Of a stretch of DNA of 64,000 nt, positions 1-10,377 are shown piece after piece. The translations under genes and the position numbers were made by a program. Below the pieces are notes generated by a model. It did not search any database. It was not told the origin of the DNA and saw only the letters and a program-made list of their open reading frames with translations. This stretch comes from Catenulispora sp. EB89. GTDB lineage: Bacteria > Actinomycetota > Actinomycetes > Streptomycetales > Catenulisporaceae. Location of the stretch: the NCBI RefSeq assembly GCF_041261445.1, contig NZ_JBGCCU010000009.1, forward strand, positions 62,001 through 126,000, read 5' to 3'. The first letter of the stretch is position 1. The number at the start of each line of letters is the position of its first letter.

Positions 1-338
1 GAGATGTGGTTGTCGGCGTTCTCGTCGATGGCCTCGAACATGGCGTCGGCGGTCGCGTCCATTGCCTCGGTCATGGTCGGCAGGGCGTCGACGACGGTGA
101 GGACGTCGTCCAGGCCGACGTGCGTGTCGTCCGCTGCGGCCGCGCTGAGTGCGGACCACCAGCCCAGCATGATCGCCTGGAGGCGGTCGGCGCTCCCGGT
201 GTCGGGCCGGGCTCCGCGCACCGTGGTCCACCTCGCCGCCAGTGCCTCGAAGTCGGCCTTGATCAGGTGGCCCCGGCGGTCTGTGTCCATCGCGGTGAAG
301 ACGCCGGCGACCTTGTATCGCTGGAAATCGCTCGCCAT
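1..338 (-). CDS. EF-hand calcium-binding protein, 3' end cut by window
   Basis: A partial reading frame on the minus strand starts at ATG 338 and runs off the left edge without a stop. It begins MASDFQRYKVAGVF and carries a canonical EF-hand loop at about residues 17-29 (DTDRRGHLIKADF, with acidic residues at loop positions 1, 3 and 12). A second loop (DENADNHIS) begins just before the window edge. The middle is helical and alanine-rich. This matches the ~170-aa actinomycete family of cytoplasmic calerythrin-like calcium-binding proteins, which probably buffer or sense calcium. It lies upstream of, and is transcribed in the same direction as, the winged-helix operon at 395-1335, but about 56 bp separate them, so cotranscription is possible and unproven. 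The first 112 residues are visible. Confidence 0.8.
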   Translation of the reverse strand, partial: MASDFQRYKVAGVFTAMDTDRRGHLIKADFEALAARWTTVRGARPDTGSADRLQAIMLGWWSALSAAAADDTHVGLDDVLTVVDALPTMTEAMDATADAMFEAIDENADNHI

Positions 339-394
339 GGGGTCATGGTGACTCCGCATCAGAGCCACCAGAATCATTCCCGCGTCAAACCCCG

Positions 395-757
395 CTATCG
401 AGTGACACCGTCAGGCGAAGTCGCTGGCGCCGACGTCGGCGTCGGCGTCGGCGCGACCAACGAAGCCCCGGTCCCGTTGACGATCTCCTGCAACGCCGAT
501 ACATGCCGCTCGAACGCCCCGCGCCCCGCACCCGTCAGCCGGGCCGACGTCCGTGGCCGCTTGCCGACGAAGGCCTTGCGGATCTCGACGTAACCCACGT
601 CAGCCAGCGTCGTCAGCTGCTTCGACAGCGCCGAGTCCGACAACCCGAGGCTGTCGCGCAGCACTGCGAAGTCCGCCCACCCGGTCGCCGCCAGGAAGGC
701 GACCAGGGACAGCCGGGTCGGCGCGTGGATGAGCTCGTCGAACTCGGGCGTGGTCAT
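395..757 (-). CDS. Winged-helix (MarR/ArsR-like) transcriptional regulator
   Basis: A 120-aa protein starting MTTPEFDELIHAPTRLSLVA. Residues 10-90 look like the one-domain wHTH regulators that contain only the DNA-binding fold: the recognition segment is around LGLSDSALSKQL and the wing around YVEIRKAFVGKRPRT. The C-terminus is a low-complexity Pro/Thr/Ala tail. Its ATG (757) overlaps the stop of the upstream membrane-protein gene in an ATGA junction, so the two are translationally coupled. In this family the regulator is commonly encoded with a short membrane protein and controls its own operon. The perfect inverted repeat at 1352-1372, ahead of the first gene, is the obvious candidate operator. 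The target and signal are unknown. Confidence 0.85.
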   Translation of the reverse strand: MTTPEFDELIHAPTRLSLVAFLAATGWADFAVLRDSLGLSDSALSKQLTTLADVGYVEIRKAFVGKRPRTSARLTGAGRGAFERHVSALQEIVNGTGASLVAPTPTPTSAPATSPDGVTR

Positions 758-1335
758 CGCCGGCTCCCGGACCGGCGCAGCAGGACAGCCGTTTCCCACC
801 GCACCAGCAGCTGCCCGCCGACCGCGAACAGCACCGCGCCGACCACCGTGGCGATCGTCGCCGGATGGGCGACCCCGGCCGCCTTCAGGCTCAAGCCGGT
901 CGTCAACGTCACGCCGAGCAATACTGCCACGAAGCCCGCCACCGCCATCAGGGTCCGGCGGGTCGAGCCCGGGCCCGCCAGGTCGCGGCGCGGCGCGGCG
1001 GCGCGGGCCCTGCGGGACACCGGGAAGTCGATGGCGGCCGCACAGGCCGTGTAGCCGGCGACACCGATCCAGACGACCGCACCGTGCCCGGACTCCAGGG
1101 ACGTCGCGAGTGCGATGGTCAGGGCCGCGTGCGCCCACCAGTACCAGCGCGGGAAGATCTTTCGGCGGATCACCTGCTCGCGGCGGCGGTCGATCTCCGC
1201 GAGGGCACGCGCGGCGTCGGCGGCGTCCAAGGGGTGCGCGGCGTTCATGTTCGAAGTCGCGGCTGTGGGCTCGATGCGGTCCTTCGTGCGGTCGTTCGTG
1301 TGCTCATTCGTGTGCTCATTCGTGTGCTCGTTCAT
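754..1335 (-). CDS. Small multi-pass membrane protein, partner of the wHTH regulator
   Basis: A 193-aa protein. The N-terminus has four tandem NEHT-type tetrapeptides (three NEHT, then NDRT), reflecting 12-bp DNA repeats directly after the start codon. A charged cytoplasmic segment (EIDRRREQVIRRK) is followed by about four hydrophobic segments at roughly residues 65-80, 88-102, 128-148 and 158-176. The start ATG at 1335 has a GGGAGGG-type ribosome-binding site. The layout resembles actinobacterial membrane proteins encoded with a 100-120 aa wHTH regulator. No catalytic motif is visible. It is translationally coupled to the regulator gene through a 4-nt overlap. The function is unknown; membrane stress sensing is a guess based only on the pairing. 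Confidence 0.8.
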   Translation of the reverse strand: MNEHTNEHTNEHTNDRTKDRIEPTAATSNMNAAHPLDAADAARALAEIDRRREQVIRRKIFPRWYWWAHAALTIALATSLESGHGAVVWIGVAGYTACAAAIDFPVSRRARAAAPRRDLAGPGSTRRTLMAVAGFVAVLLGVTLTTGLSLKAAGVAHPATIATVVGAVLFAVGGQLLVRWETAVLLRRSGSRR

Positions 1336-1351
1336 TTTCCCTCCCCGACAT

Positions 1352-1372
1352 TACTTTCCCATCAGGAAAGTA
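1352..1372. promoter_or_regulatory. Perfect inverted repeat, candidate operator of the 395-1335 operon
   Basis: TACTTTCC and GGAAAGTA form a perfect 8-bp inverted repeat around a 5-bp spacer, 17 bp upstream of the operon start codon at 1335. A dyad here would overlap the promoter. The simplest reading is autoregulation by the wHTH protein encoded by the second gene. Binding is inferred, not shown. Confidence 0.6.
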
Positions 1373-1476
1373 GCCCCCTGACTCCCGCCGCGCAAGGGTT
1401 TCGCGCCACTACCGGGCGTTCAGGTACGGCTGGCATGCTGGGCCGCTGAGACAGCCCGCCAACCGAGGGAGTGATC

Positions 1477-2847
1477 GTGGTCCATCGACACGACGACAAC
1501 GACGCGGTGATCGATCCGGCCTACACCAAGCGCCTGGGCTGCGTGAACGTGCCGAAGAACAAGATGCCCGACCAGGAGACGTCGCCCCAGGCCGTCTACC
1601 GCATGATCCACGACGAGCTGCTCCTGGACGGCAGCTCCCGCCTGAACATGGCCACCTTCGTGACCACGTGGATGGACCCCGAGGCCGAGAAGCTCATGGC
1701 CGAGACGTTCGACAAGAACATGATCGACAAGGACGAGTACCCGCAGACCGCGGAGATCGAGCGCCGCTGCGTCAACATCGTCGCCAACCTCTTCCACGCG
1801 CCCTCGACCGGCGACGCGATCGGCGTGAGCACCATCGGCTCCTCCGAGGCGGTCATGCTCGGCGGCCTGGCGATGAAGTGGAAGTGGCGCCAGCGCCGCG
1901 AGGCGGCCGGCCTGAGCACCGACCGTCCGAACCTGGTGATGGGTTCCAACGTGCAGGTGGTGTGGGAGAAGTTCTGCCGCTACTGGGACGTCGAGCCGCG
2001 CTACGTCCCGGTCGCGCACGAGCGGTTCACCGTCGACGCCGCCGAGACGTTGACCTACGTCGACGAGAACACCATCGGCGTGGTCCCGATCCTGGGCACC
2101 ACGCACACCGGCGAGTTCGAGCCCATCAAGGACATCCACGACCGGGTCGTGGCCTACAACGCCGAGCACGGCACGGACATCGCGATCCACGTGGACGCCG
2201 CCTCCGGCGGGTTCGTCGCGCCCTTCCTGCACCCGAGCCTGGAGTGGGACTTCCGGCTGCCGCAGGTGAAGTCCATCAACGTCTCCGGCCACAAGTACGG
2301 CCTGACCTACCCCGGCATCGGCTTCGTCATCTGGCGCGACGCCGAGGAGCTGCCCAAGGACCTGATCTTCCACGTCAACTACCTCGGCGGCGACATGCCG
2401 ACCTTCACGCTCAACTTCTCGCGCCCCGGCAACCAGATCGTCGGCCAGTACTACAACTTCATCCGGCTCGGCCGCGACGGCTACCGGAAGGTCATGGAGG
2501 GGCTGCGGGACACGGCGAGGTTCCTGGCCGACGGCATCGCGCAGCTCGACGCCTTCGACGTGATCAGCGACGGGACCGACATCCCGGTGCTGTCGTTCAA
2601 GCTCACCGACCCGAGCAAGTACACGGTCTTCCACGTCTCCGACGAGCTGCGGCGCGACGGCTGGCAGGTGCCGGCGTACACGATGCCGCCGAACGCCGAG
2701 GACATCGCGGTGCTGCGCATCGTGGTGCGGGAGGGCTTCAGCCTGGACCTGGCCGAGTCGCTGCTGGTCGCGCTGCGCAAGGCGGTCACGCGGCTGAACA
2801 CCACGCCGCCGGCGCACGAGGCGGAGTCCGGGTTCGCGCACACCTGA
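1477..2847 (+). CDS. gadB: Glutamate decarboxylase
   Basis: A PLP-dependent group II decarboxylase converting glutamate to GABA and CO2, which consumes a cytoplasmic proton. About 456 aa, full length for the family. Recognisable elements are the N-terminal MATFVTTWMDPEAEKLM segment, substrate/PLP residues in GVSTIGSSEAVMLGGLA, DAASGGFVAPF (aspartate contacting the PLP ring) and the Schiff-base lysine in NVSGHKYGLTYPG. GTG at 1471 is also possible, but the GAGG ribosome-binding site at 1465-1468 gives proper spacing only to GTG 1477. No antiporter (GadC) gene is adjacent, so acid resistance by GABA export cannot be claimed; GABA-shunt metabolism is equally plausible. The product is cytoplasmic. 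A GC-rich hairpin at 2940-2963 lies downstream. Confidence 0.93.
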   Translation: MVHRHDDNDAVIDPAYTKRLGCVNVPKNKMPDQETSPQAVYRMIHDELLLDGSSRLNMATFVTTWMDPEAEKLMAETFDKNMIDKDEYPQTAEIERRCVNIVANLFHAPSTGDAIGVSTIGSSEAVMLGGLAMKWKWRQRREAAGLSTDRPNLVMGSNVQVVWEKFCRYWDVEPRYVPVAHERFTVDAAETLTYVDENTIGVVPILGTTHTGEFEPIKDIHDRVVAYNAEHGTDIAIHVDAASGGFVAPFLHPSLEWDFRLPQVKSINVSGHKYGLTYPGIGFVIWRDAEELPKDLIFHVNYLGGDMPTFTLNFSRPGNQIVGQYYNFIRLGRDGYRKVMEGLRDTARFLADGIAQLDAFDVISDGTDIPVLSFKLTDPSKYTVFHVSDELRRDGWQVPAYTMPPNAEDIAVLRIVVREGFSLDLAESLLVALRKAVTRLNTTPPAHEAESGFAHT

Positions 2848-2887
2848 GGGGGCGCCGCGCGCCAGGTGTCTTCCCGGCCGGCCACCG

Positions 2888-2963
2888 GGCCGACCGACCA
2901 GCGTCCGACGGGCCGACAGGCCGACCGACCAGCGTCCGACGCCGGGCCGACCAGCGCCCGGCG
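2888..2963 (+). repeat. Two 23-bp direct repeats and a terminator-like hairpin after gadB
   Basis: The 145-bp gap after gadB contains two identical 23-bp copies (2888-2910 and 2919-2941, period 31 bp) sharing the core CCGACCGACCAGCGTCCGAC, and a degenerate third copy. The end folds as CGCCGGGC (2940-2947) / GCCCGGCG (2956-2963) with an 8-nt loop, a plausible actinomycete terminator lacking a U-tract. The repeat function is unknown. Confidence 0.55.
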
Positions 2964-3043
2964 CCGCGCCGGCCGGCCCGTATCAGCATTCGATGATCAT
3001 GGGCTACCCTGGCCCGACGACCAAGGCGAAGGGGGAGCCAGGC

Positions 3044-3898
3044 ATGGAGGACACCGACACCGCACCGGGGTTGGGGGACGACGGCTTGACGCCGGGCTGG
3101 GCGCCGCCGCCGGTCGACGCCATCGACACCGCCAAGGCCCACCCCGCGCGCATCTACGACTGCCTGCTCGGCGGCAAGGACCACTTCGAGGTCGACCGCC
3201 AGGCCGCCGAGGTCGTTCTCAAAGCCCTGCCAGGGGCGCGCGAGATGGTCCGGGAGAACCGCGCCTTCCTCGGCCGCGCCGTCCGCCACCTCGCCGAAGC
3301 CGGCATCACACAGTTCCTCGACATAGGTACCGGCATCCCCGGCCCCGGCAACACCGGCGACGTCGCGCGCTCGATCCGTCCCGACGCCCGCGTGGTGTAC
3401 GTGGACTACGACCCGGTGGTCGCCGTCCACTCCCGCGCCCTGCTGGCCGGCGCCGACCCCGAGCTGACCGCGATCGTGGTGGCCGACGTGCGCGACCCCA
3501 AGTCCATCCTGGACTCCCCGGCCGTGGGCGAGGTCCTGGACTTCGAGAAGCCGATCGCCGTCCTGATGGTCGCCCTCCTGCACTTCATCAAGCCCGAGGA
3601 GGACGCGCACGGCATCGTCGCCACGTTCCGCGACGCCCTGCCGCCCGGCAGCGCGGTGGTGATCTCGCACGGCACCGACGGCGGCGACCCCGAGACCTCC
3701 GCCGAGGCGCGGAAGGGCTGGGACAACGCGACGTCGCAGTTCACTGTTCGCGACCGGGACGACATCGTCGCGCTCTTCGACGGGCTCGAGTTGGCGTTGC
3801 CGGGCGTGGTGAACGTGCCGTTGTGGCGGCCGGAGGGGGCGGTGCGCGAGGACTGGGCCGACATCTGGTTCGACGGGGGCGTGGGGTTCAAGCGGTAG
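3044..3898 (+). CDS. SAM-dependent methyltransferase, DUF574 family
   Basis: A 284-aa member of the large actinobacterial DUF574 (Methyltransf_19) family. Hallmarks are the N-terminal ARIYDCLLGGKDHFEVDR block, the SAM-binding FLDIGTGIPGPGNT motif, VVYVDYDPVVAVHSRALL (acidic residue binding the ribose) and the ALLHFI segment. Substrates for these enzymes are mostly unknown. In Streptomyces they are numerous and some genes are near developmental or antibiotic loci. The ATG at 3044 is preferred over the upstream in-frame ATG 2993 because it follows GGGGGAG by 6 nt and begins at the conserved family N-terminus. It stands alone, with no obvious operon partner. Confidence 0.88.
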   Translation: MEDTDTAPGLGDDGLTPGWAPPPVDAIDTAKAHPARIYDCLLGGKDHFEVDRQAAEVVLKALPGAREMVRENRAFLGRAVRHLAEAGITQFLDIGTGIPGPGNTGDVARSIRPDARVVYVDYDPVVAVHSRALLAGADPELTAIVVADVRDPKSILDSPAVGEVLDFEKPIAVLMVALLHFIKPEEDAHGIVATFRDALPPGSAVVISHGTDGGDPETSAEARKGWDNATSQFTVRDRDDIVALFDGLELALPGVVNVPLWRPEGAVREDWADIWFDGGVGFKR

Positions 3899-4075
3899 CA
3901 TTCGCGGCTTCGGGGTTCGCGAGTGCGGTGCGAGTGATGCTGAAATACCGTCGAGTCCGTATGGATGGAACAGGCGAATTCGACCGCGTCGGCTGACAAC
4001 CGCCACACGCGCCCCTGGAGCAACACAACTGCTCTCTCCTTTCCTGGAATCACCAGGTGAGCGAGGAGGTGTGGA

Positions 4076-4996
4076 ATGGAAAGCGAATCCGTCGCCGTCG
4101 GTGACAGCGTCGCCGGGCTACCCGCGAGCCGGTATGCGCGCCTGGTCGAGCGGTGCCGCCGCAGCGTCGTGGCGAACGTGTGGCGCGGGGGCGTGCAGAT
4201 GGAGCTGCTTCGACGTTCCATGGCGTTCGCGACGCTGGGCCTGGTCGCGCTGGTGCCGCTGCTCGTCGTGGTGGCGGCGATCGATCCGTCCTCGCAGCAG
4301 GGCTTCGGGCAGTGGGTCGCCGACGGGATGGGCCTGCCTCGCGACACGGCCGCGCCGGTGCTGCGACTGTTCTCCACGCATCATCAGGAAGCGCGGCAGA
4401 TCAGTGTCCTGGGATTCGCCCTGCTGGCGGCGTTCGGGCTGGCGTTCGTGACGGATGTGAAGCTCGGTTACGAGCGGATCTGGGATCTGCCGTCGCAGTC
4501 GTGGCGGCAGGCGTGGCGCCGGGCGGTGTGGCTGGCGGTGATGGTCGGCTACCTCGCGTTCGAGGTGGAGAGCGGCGTTCTGCTGAGCCACGGGGCGTTG
4601 CAGTCGGCGGGGCGGATCGTCATCTTCGCCTCGGCCGCGCTGCTTTTCTTCTGGTGGGGCCAGCATTTCCTGCTCGGCGGAACGGTCCCGTGGGGGTGGC
4701 TGCTTCCGGGCGCCATCGCGACCGTCGCGGGCCTGAGCGGCCTGCGGTTCTTCTCGACGCTGGTGTTCACCCCGATGATCGTCTCCAGCGCGCACGACTA
4801 CGGCATGGTCGGCGTCGTCCTGGTGGTGCTGTCGTGGCTGATCGGCGTGGGATTCGTCATCTTCGGCGGAGCGCTGGCCGGGCGGTACTACTGCGAGCGC
4901 CTGGCCGAGCGGCGCGCCGTTCGGGAGCCGGTGGCGTGCGGACCGTTTGAATCCGCGAACGACGGGCAGCAGGACGGTTCGTCCGAGGAACCGTGA
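4076..4996 (+). CDS. YihY/BrkB-type inner membrane protein
   Basis: A 306-aa protein with about six predicted transmembrane helices in the pattern of the YihY/virulence factor BrkB family: amphipathic N-terminus (RYARLVERCRRSVVANVWRGG), then hydrophobic segments near residues 47-68, 119-130, 151-165, 180-200, 207-230 and 255-280. It was once misnamed RNase BN; the molecular role is unknown. The start has a strong GAGGAGG ribosome-binding site. The C-terminus is a hydrophilic, disordered tail. The next gene starts at or just after its stop, so the pair is likely cotranscribed. Confidence 0.75.
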   Translation: MESESVAVGDSVAGLPASRYARLVERCRRSVVANVWRGGVQMELLRRSMAFATLGLVALVPLLVVVAAIDPSSQQGFGQWVADGMGLPRDTAAPVLRLFSTHHQEARQISVLGFALLAAFGLAFVTDVKLGYERIWDLPSQSWRQAWRRAVWLAVMVGYLAFEVESGVLLSHGALQSAGRIVIFASAALLFFWWGQHFLLGGTVPWGWLLPGAIATVAGLSGLRFFSTLVFTPMIVSSAHDYGMVGVVLVVLSWLIGVGFVIFGGALAGRYYCERLAERRAVREPVACGPFESANDGQQDGSSEEP

Positions 4997-5022
4997 CGAC
5001 CCCGATCGCTGAGGAGGACACC

Positions 5023-5322
5023 ATGACGGCTTGGATCCGCGTCTACCCCGGCTCAGCGCTGCCGCGCCGCCTGACCGCCGACGACGTCGAGTACCTGGAC
5101 GGCGCGATGCGGCACGCCTACGGGGTGTTCGCCGACGATCCGGTCACCGGCCTGGACCTGGCCCGGACGATGGCGGCGAGCGTGCTGAACCTGCGCGGCC
5201 TGGACGCCGACACGCTGCTGCGCCCCTTCCACGCTTCGCAGGGTGCTGATCGGGCGGAGGTCCTGCAGACGATGGGCGCGCTGGCCGCCGCCATCGACCG
5301 GATCGCGGTCGACGGGGCGTAA
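5023..5322 (+). CDS. Conserved small hypothetical protein
   Basis: A 99-aa protein starting MTAWIRVYPGSALPRRL, with two or three predicted helices and no membrane segment. The ATG at 5023 follows GAGGAGGA. A GTG at 4993 overlapping the YihY stop is in frame but lacks a Shine-Dalgarno sequence. I recognise no family. The last codons and the stop (16 bp, 5308-5323) are repeated exactly at 5339-5354, a local duplication that leads into the duplicated start region of the cupin gene. Probably an operon with the YihY and cupin genes. Confidence 0.65.
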   Translation: MTAWIRVYPGSALPRRLTADDVEYLDGAMRHAYGVFADDPVTGLDLARTMAASVLNLRGLDADTLLRPFHASQGADRAEVLQTMGALAAAIDRIAVDGA

Positions 5323-5352
5323 GCCGACGCCGCCGCACGTCGACGGGGCGTA

Positions 5353-5382
5353 AGGGGAACCACCATGAGGGGAACCACCATG
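5353..5382 (+). repeat. Perfect 15-bp tandem duplication of RBS plus ATG of the cupin gene
   Basis: AGGGGAACCACCATG occurs twice back to back (5353-5367 and 5368-5382), giving two in-frame start codons, each with its own Shine-Dalgarno sequence. It follows another 16-bp duplication (5308-5323 and 5339-5354) that copied the preceding stop-codon region. Confidence 0.9.
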
Positions 5383-5712
5383 CAGAAGGTCTCGCTCGAA
5401 GCTCTCTCCCGCCAGCACCTGGAGCGCGCCGCGGCCTCGTCCACCGGCCGCAGCTCGCAGACGGTCTACGGCGGCCACGAGCGGGTGCTGCGGCAGACGC
5501 TCATCGCGCTGCGGGCCGGCAGTGTGCTGGCCGAGCACGAGAGCCCGGGCGAGGCGACGGTGCTGGTGCGGCGGGGGCGGATCCGCCTGGTCGCCGACGA
5601 CGCGTCGTGGGACGGCATGGCCGGCGACCTGCTCATCGTGCCCGACTCCAGGCACAGCTTGGAGGCGGTCGAGGACGCGGTGATCGTGCTGACGGTGGCC
5701 AAGGTGCTGTGA
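5365..5712 (+). CDS. Small single-domain cupin
   Basis: A 115-aa protein (110 aa if the second ATG at 5380 is used). Residues 40-110 form a cupin barrel: GSVLAEHESPGEATVLVRRGRIRL matches cupin motif 1 loosely, and GDLLIVPDSRHSLEAVEDAVIVLTV matches motif 2. The metal-binding histidines are only partly kept (HESPGE and DSRHSL), so metal binding is plausible but the enzyme activity is unassigned. Related small actinobacterial cupins are annotated as LuxR-associated or stress cupins. Both candidate starts have identical ribosome-binding sites because of a 15-bp duplication. Likely the last gene of the 4076-5712 group. Confidence 0.8.
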   Translation: MRGTTMQKVSLEALSRQHLERAAASSTGRSSQTVYGGHERVLRQTLIALRAGSVLAEHESPGEATVLVRRGRIRLVADDASWDGMAGDLLIVPDSRHSLEAVEDAVIVLTVAKVL

Positions 5713-5786
5713 GGCGGGATGCCCGGGCGCCGTCCACCGAATGCCGCATCGCCGGCGCCTGAACCTGCCTGAACCTGCCCTCGCGG

Positions 5787-6836
5787 CTATTCGGACCCGT
5801 CCGCAGTGGTCACGGCAGCCGGCTGCGCTGGTTGCGCTGGCTGTGCCGACTGCGTCGGTTGCCCCGGCTTCGCCCCCAGCGCCGCTGCCCGCGCACGCAG
5901 CCGCGTCGCCACCCGCACCAGCCGCCGCACCGGCCACCACAGCACGGCGACCAGCACCGCGAACGGCAGCAGCGTGCCGCCGACCACCAGCACCACCTTC
6001 ATCGTGCCCGTGAACGCCTGCCACCCGTCGTGGAGGCCGCGCTGGAGCGCGTTCTGGTGCTTCGCCACCGCCGGGGCCGGCGCCGGTGTCTGCGGGACGA
6101 GGAACGTGACGGTGATCGTGGACAGCGACACCTGGTCGTTCAGCGTGGCCAACTGTGCCTGCATCGACTCCAGGTCGGCCTCGCGCCGCGACAGCTCGCC
6201 TTCGAGCGAGACCACGTCGGAGAGGTTCGCAGCGTTCTTCATCAGCTCGGTGATCCGCGCGATGCTCGCCTGCTGTGCGGAGATGCGGGTGGTGGTGTCG
6301 ACGACCTGCGAGGTGACGTCGGAGGCGTTGCGTGTCTCGTCCTGTACGGTTCCGCCGTTGCCGAGCTGGCCGATGACCTTGTCGAACACCGTCGACGGCA
6401 CGCGCAGCGTCACCGTGGACTGCGTCAGGCCCTGCACGTCCGGCACGGTCCCCGACTGGGAGTTCTCGCCGCCGACGAACCCGCCGTTGCTCGCCGCGAG
6501 CGTCTCGGCGTTCGCGGTGGCGCCCGCGACGTCCTTCGTGCGGACGGTCAGGGTGGCCGTGTAGACGATGCTGCGTCCCGCCACCGGCGCCTTGGCCAGC
6601 GAGTTGTTTCCCGAGGCGGGCGCTGCTCCGGCGCTTGGGGCCGTATCGCCCGGCGCGCCGCCGCTACCGCCGGCGGCACCGTTCGCGCCGTTGAAGCCCA
6701 TCGCCGGGCCGGCGGCCGCCTTCGACGACGCCGCCGAATTGCTGTCGGCGTTGGTGCCGCACCCGGCACTGAGGCCGATCGCCACGACCACGGCCAGGAC
6801 CGCCGCCATCCGCCGTGCTTGAGCGCTCTGATTCAT
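5787..6836 (-). CDS. DUF4349 family lipoprotein
   Basis: A 349-aa protein starting MNQSAQARRM. A signal peptide ends in the lipobox LSAGC (about residues 24-28), predicting lipid attachment at the outer face of the membrane. After a Gly/Ala/Ser-rich linker comes the DUF4349 domain (about 85-275) with the typical YTATLTVRTKDVAGA and GGFVGGENSQSG segments, the TVTLRVPSTVFDKVI strand and a coiled-coil hairpin (LEGELSRREADLESMQAQLATLNDQVSLSTITVTF). A C-terminal transmembrane helix (VVLVVGGTLLPFAVLVAVLWW) and basic tail follow, so it is anchored at both ends. The function is unknown. An upstream in-frame extension to 6971 exists but would bury the signal peptide. The start lacks a strong ribosome-binding site. 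Confidence 0.85.
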   Translation of the reverse strand: MNQSAQARRMAAVLAVVVAIGLSAGCGTNADSNSAASSKAAAGPAMGFNGANGAAGGSGGAPGDTAPSAGAAPASGNNSLAKAPVAGRSIVYTATLTVRTKDVAGATANAETLAASNGGFVGGENSQSGTVPDVQGLTQSTVTLRVPSTVFDKVIGQLGNGGTVQDETRNASDVTSQVVDTTTRISAQQASIARITELMKNAANLSDVVSLEGELSRREADLESMQAQLATLNDQVSLSTITVTFLVPQTPAPAPAVAKHQNALQRGLHDGWQAFTGTMKVVLVVGGTLLPFAVLVAVLWWPVRRLVRVATRLRARAAALGAKPGQPTQSAQPAQPAQPAAVTTADGSE

Positions 6837-7238
6837 CACGGGACTGGGACGGGGGCGTGCACCGGGCGGTTCCGCCCGCGCGCTCACGGTTCGGTGACGG
6901 ATCGGTTTCGGGATGGTGCAGAGAGTGCGGGGCCCGCTGCCGGTTTCCTGCCGGGATACGCGTGGTTTCACGGGTTCGGGCGCGCGCCGGGCTCCGTAGC
7001 GTTCTCCGTGGACGCACCGCCAGTGGCGCCTGGCGATCAGTACGGGGTCGGGGGGCGCTTTTCACCCCGGCTGGCGGTGCGTCTGATGCGCCACCCCCGG
7101 TTATCCCCACCACGCGCCGACGCGCGATCGAGGTCGTCGGCGCCGTCGAGTAGCCGTCGAGCAGACGTCAGCCGCGCAGAAGCGTCATCGGCCCACCCGA
7201 AATGCGCGTTATGTGAGTCCTCCCTAAGCTCGGGGATC
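6837..7238. other. 402-bp divergent intergenic region
   Basis: This lies between the DUF4349 lipoprotein gene and the glucosidase gene and must hold the promoters of both. I see no clear dyad, repeat or RNA structure. A single DnaA-box-like 9-mer (TTATCCCCA, 7102-7110) is present but isolated. Confidence 0.6.
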
Positions 7239-9959
<2,721 letters not shown>

Positions 9960-10027
9960 GGGGTGTCCGGCGATCAGCCGGGCCGGCCACGCGGTTCGTC
10001 GGGTCCGACCGGACCATGCGGGGGTTT

Positions 10028-10187
10028 GGTTCTGGGTCCCTCGCCGCGTCGACGGGCGAAGCCAACCTGGCCGGGCTGGTGGTGTCCAGCCGAACGAGGC
10101 CTGACCACAGCAGCAGCGATGCGGCTGGACACCGCCAGACCGGACTGGTTCCGTTTACGGCGACGACGCGGCGAGGGACCCAGAACC
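10028..10187. repeat. 160-bp long imperfect inverted repeat
   Basis: The outer 24 bp (10028-10051, starting GGTTCTGGGTCCCTCGCC) are perfectly repeated in inverted orientation at 10164-10187. The similarity continues inward: the segment ending GGTGTCCAGCCG pairs with CGGCTGGACACCGCC, with 24 of 28 positions matching in the inner block, leaving a ~30-nt centre. The two arms of about 65 bp would give a cruciform or a long RNA hairpin. There is no open reading frame and no flanking target-site duplication that I can see. It could be a MITE-like remnant, a strong terminator for the glucosidase gene or a structured RNA. Confidence 0.8.
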
Positions 10188-10377
10188 CGGCGACCACAAG
10201 CAGTACCGCCACCGGCCAACGCGGCGCCAGCAACAGCGTGAAGTAGAGCCGAACAGTCGCGGGCCGCCGCCAAACAGCAGGTCGCGCGGGTCGCCCCCTC
10301 GCTGTAGAGTGCCCGCCGGAGGCCTCGAGGCGCCCACCAAACGCGGCAGGCAGCCGCCCACATGACGTGTGCGCAGT

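Noticed and set aside
6-593. Long plus-strand open frames at the left edge
   Set aside because: They are antisense to the EF-hand gene and the wHTH gene, whose protein families are recognisable; GC-rich DNA gives long stop-free antisense frames.
7102-7110. DnaA box (TTATCCCCA)
   Set aside because: Single site with one mismatch; no cluster of boxes or origin genes nearby.
5832-7238. Extension of the glucosidase frame ~1.4 kb upstream
   Set aside because: It runs antisense through the DUF4349 lipoprotein gene; the family N-terminus begins at ATG 7239.
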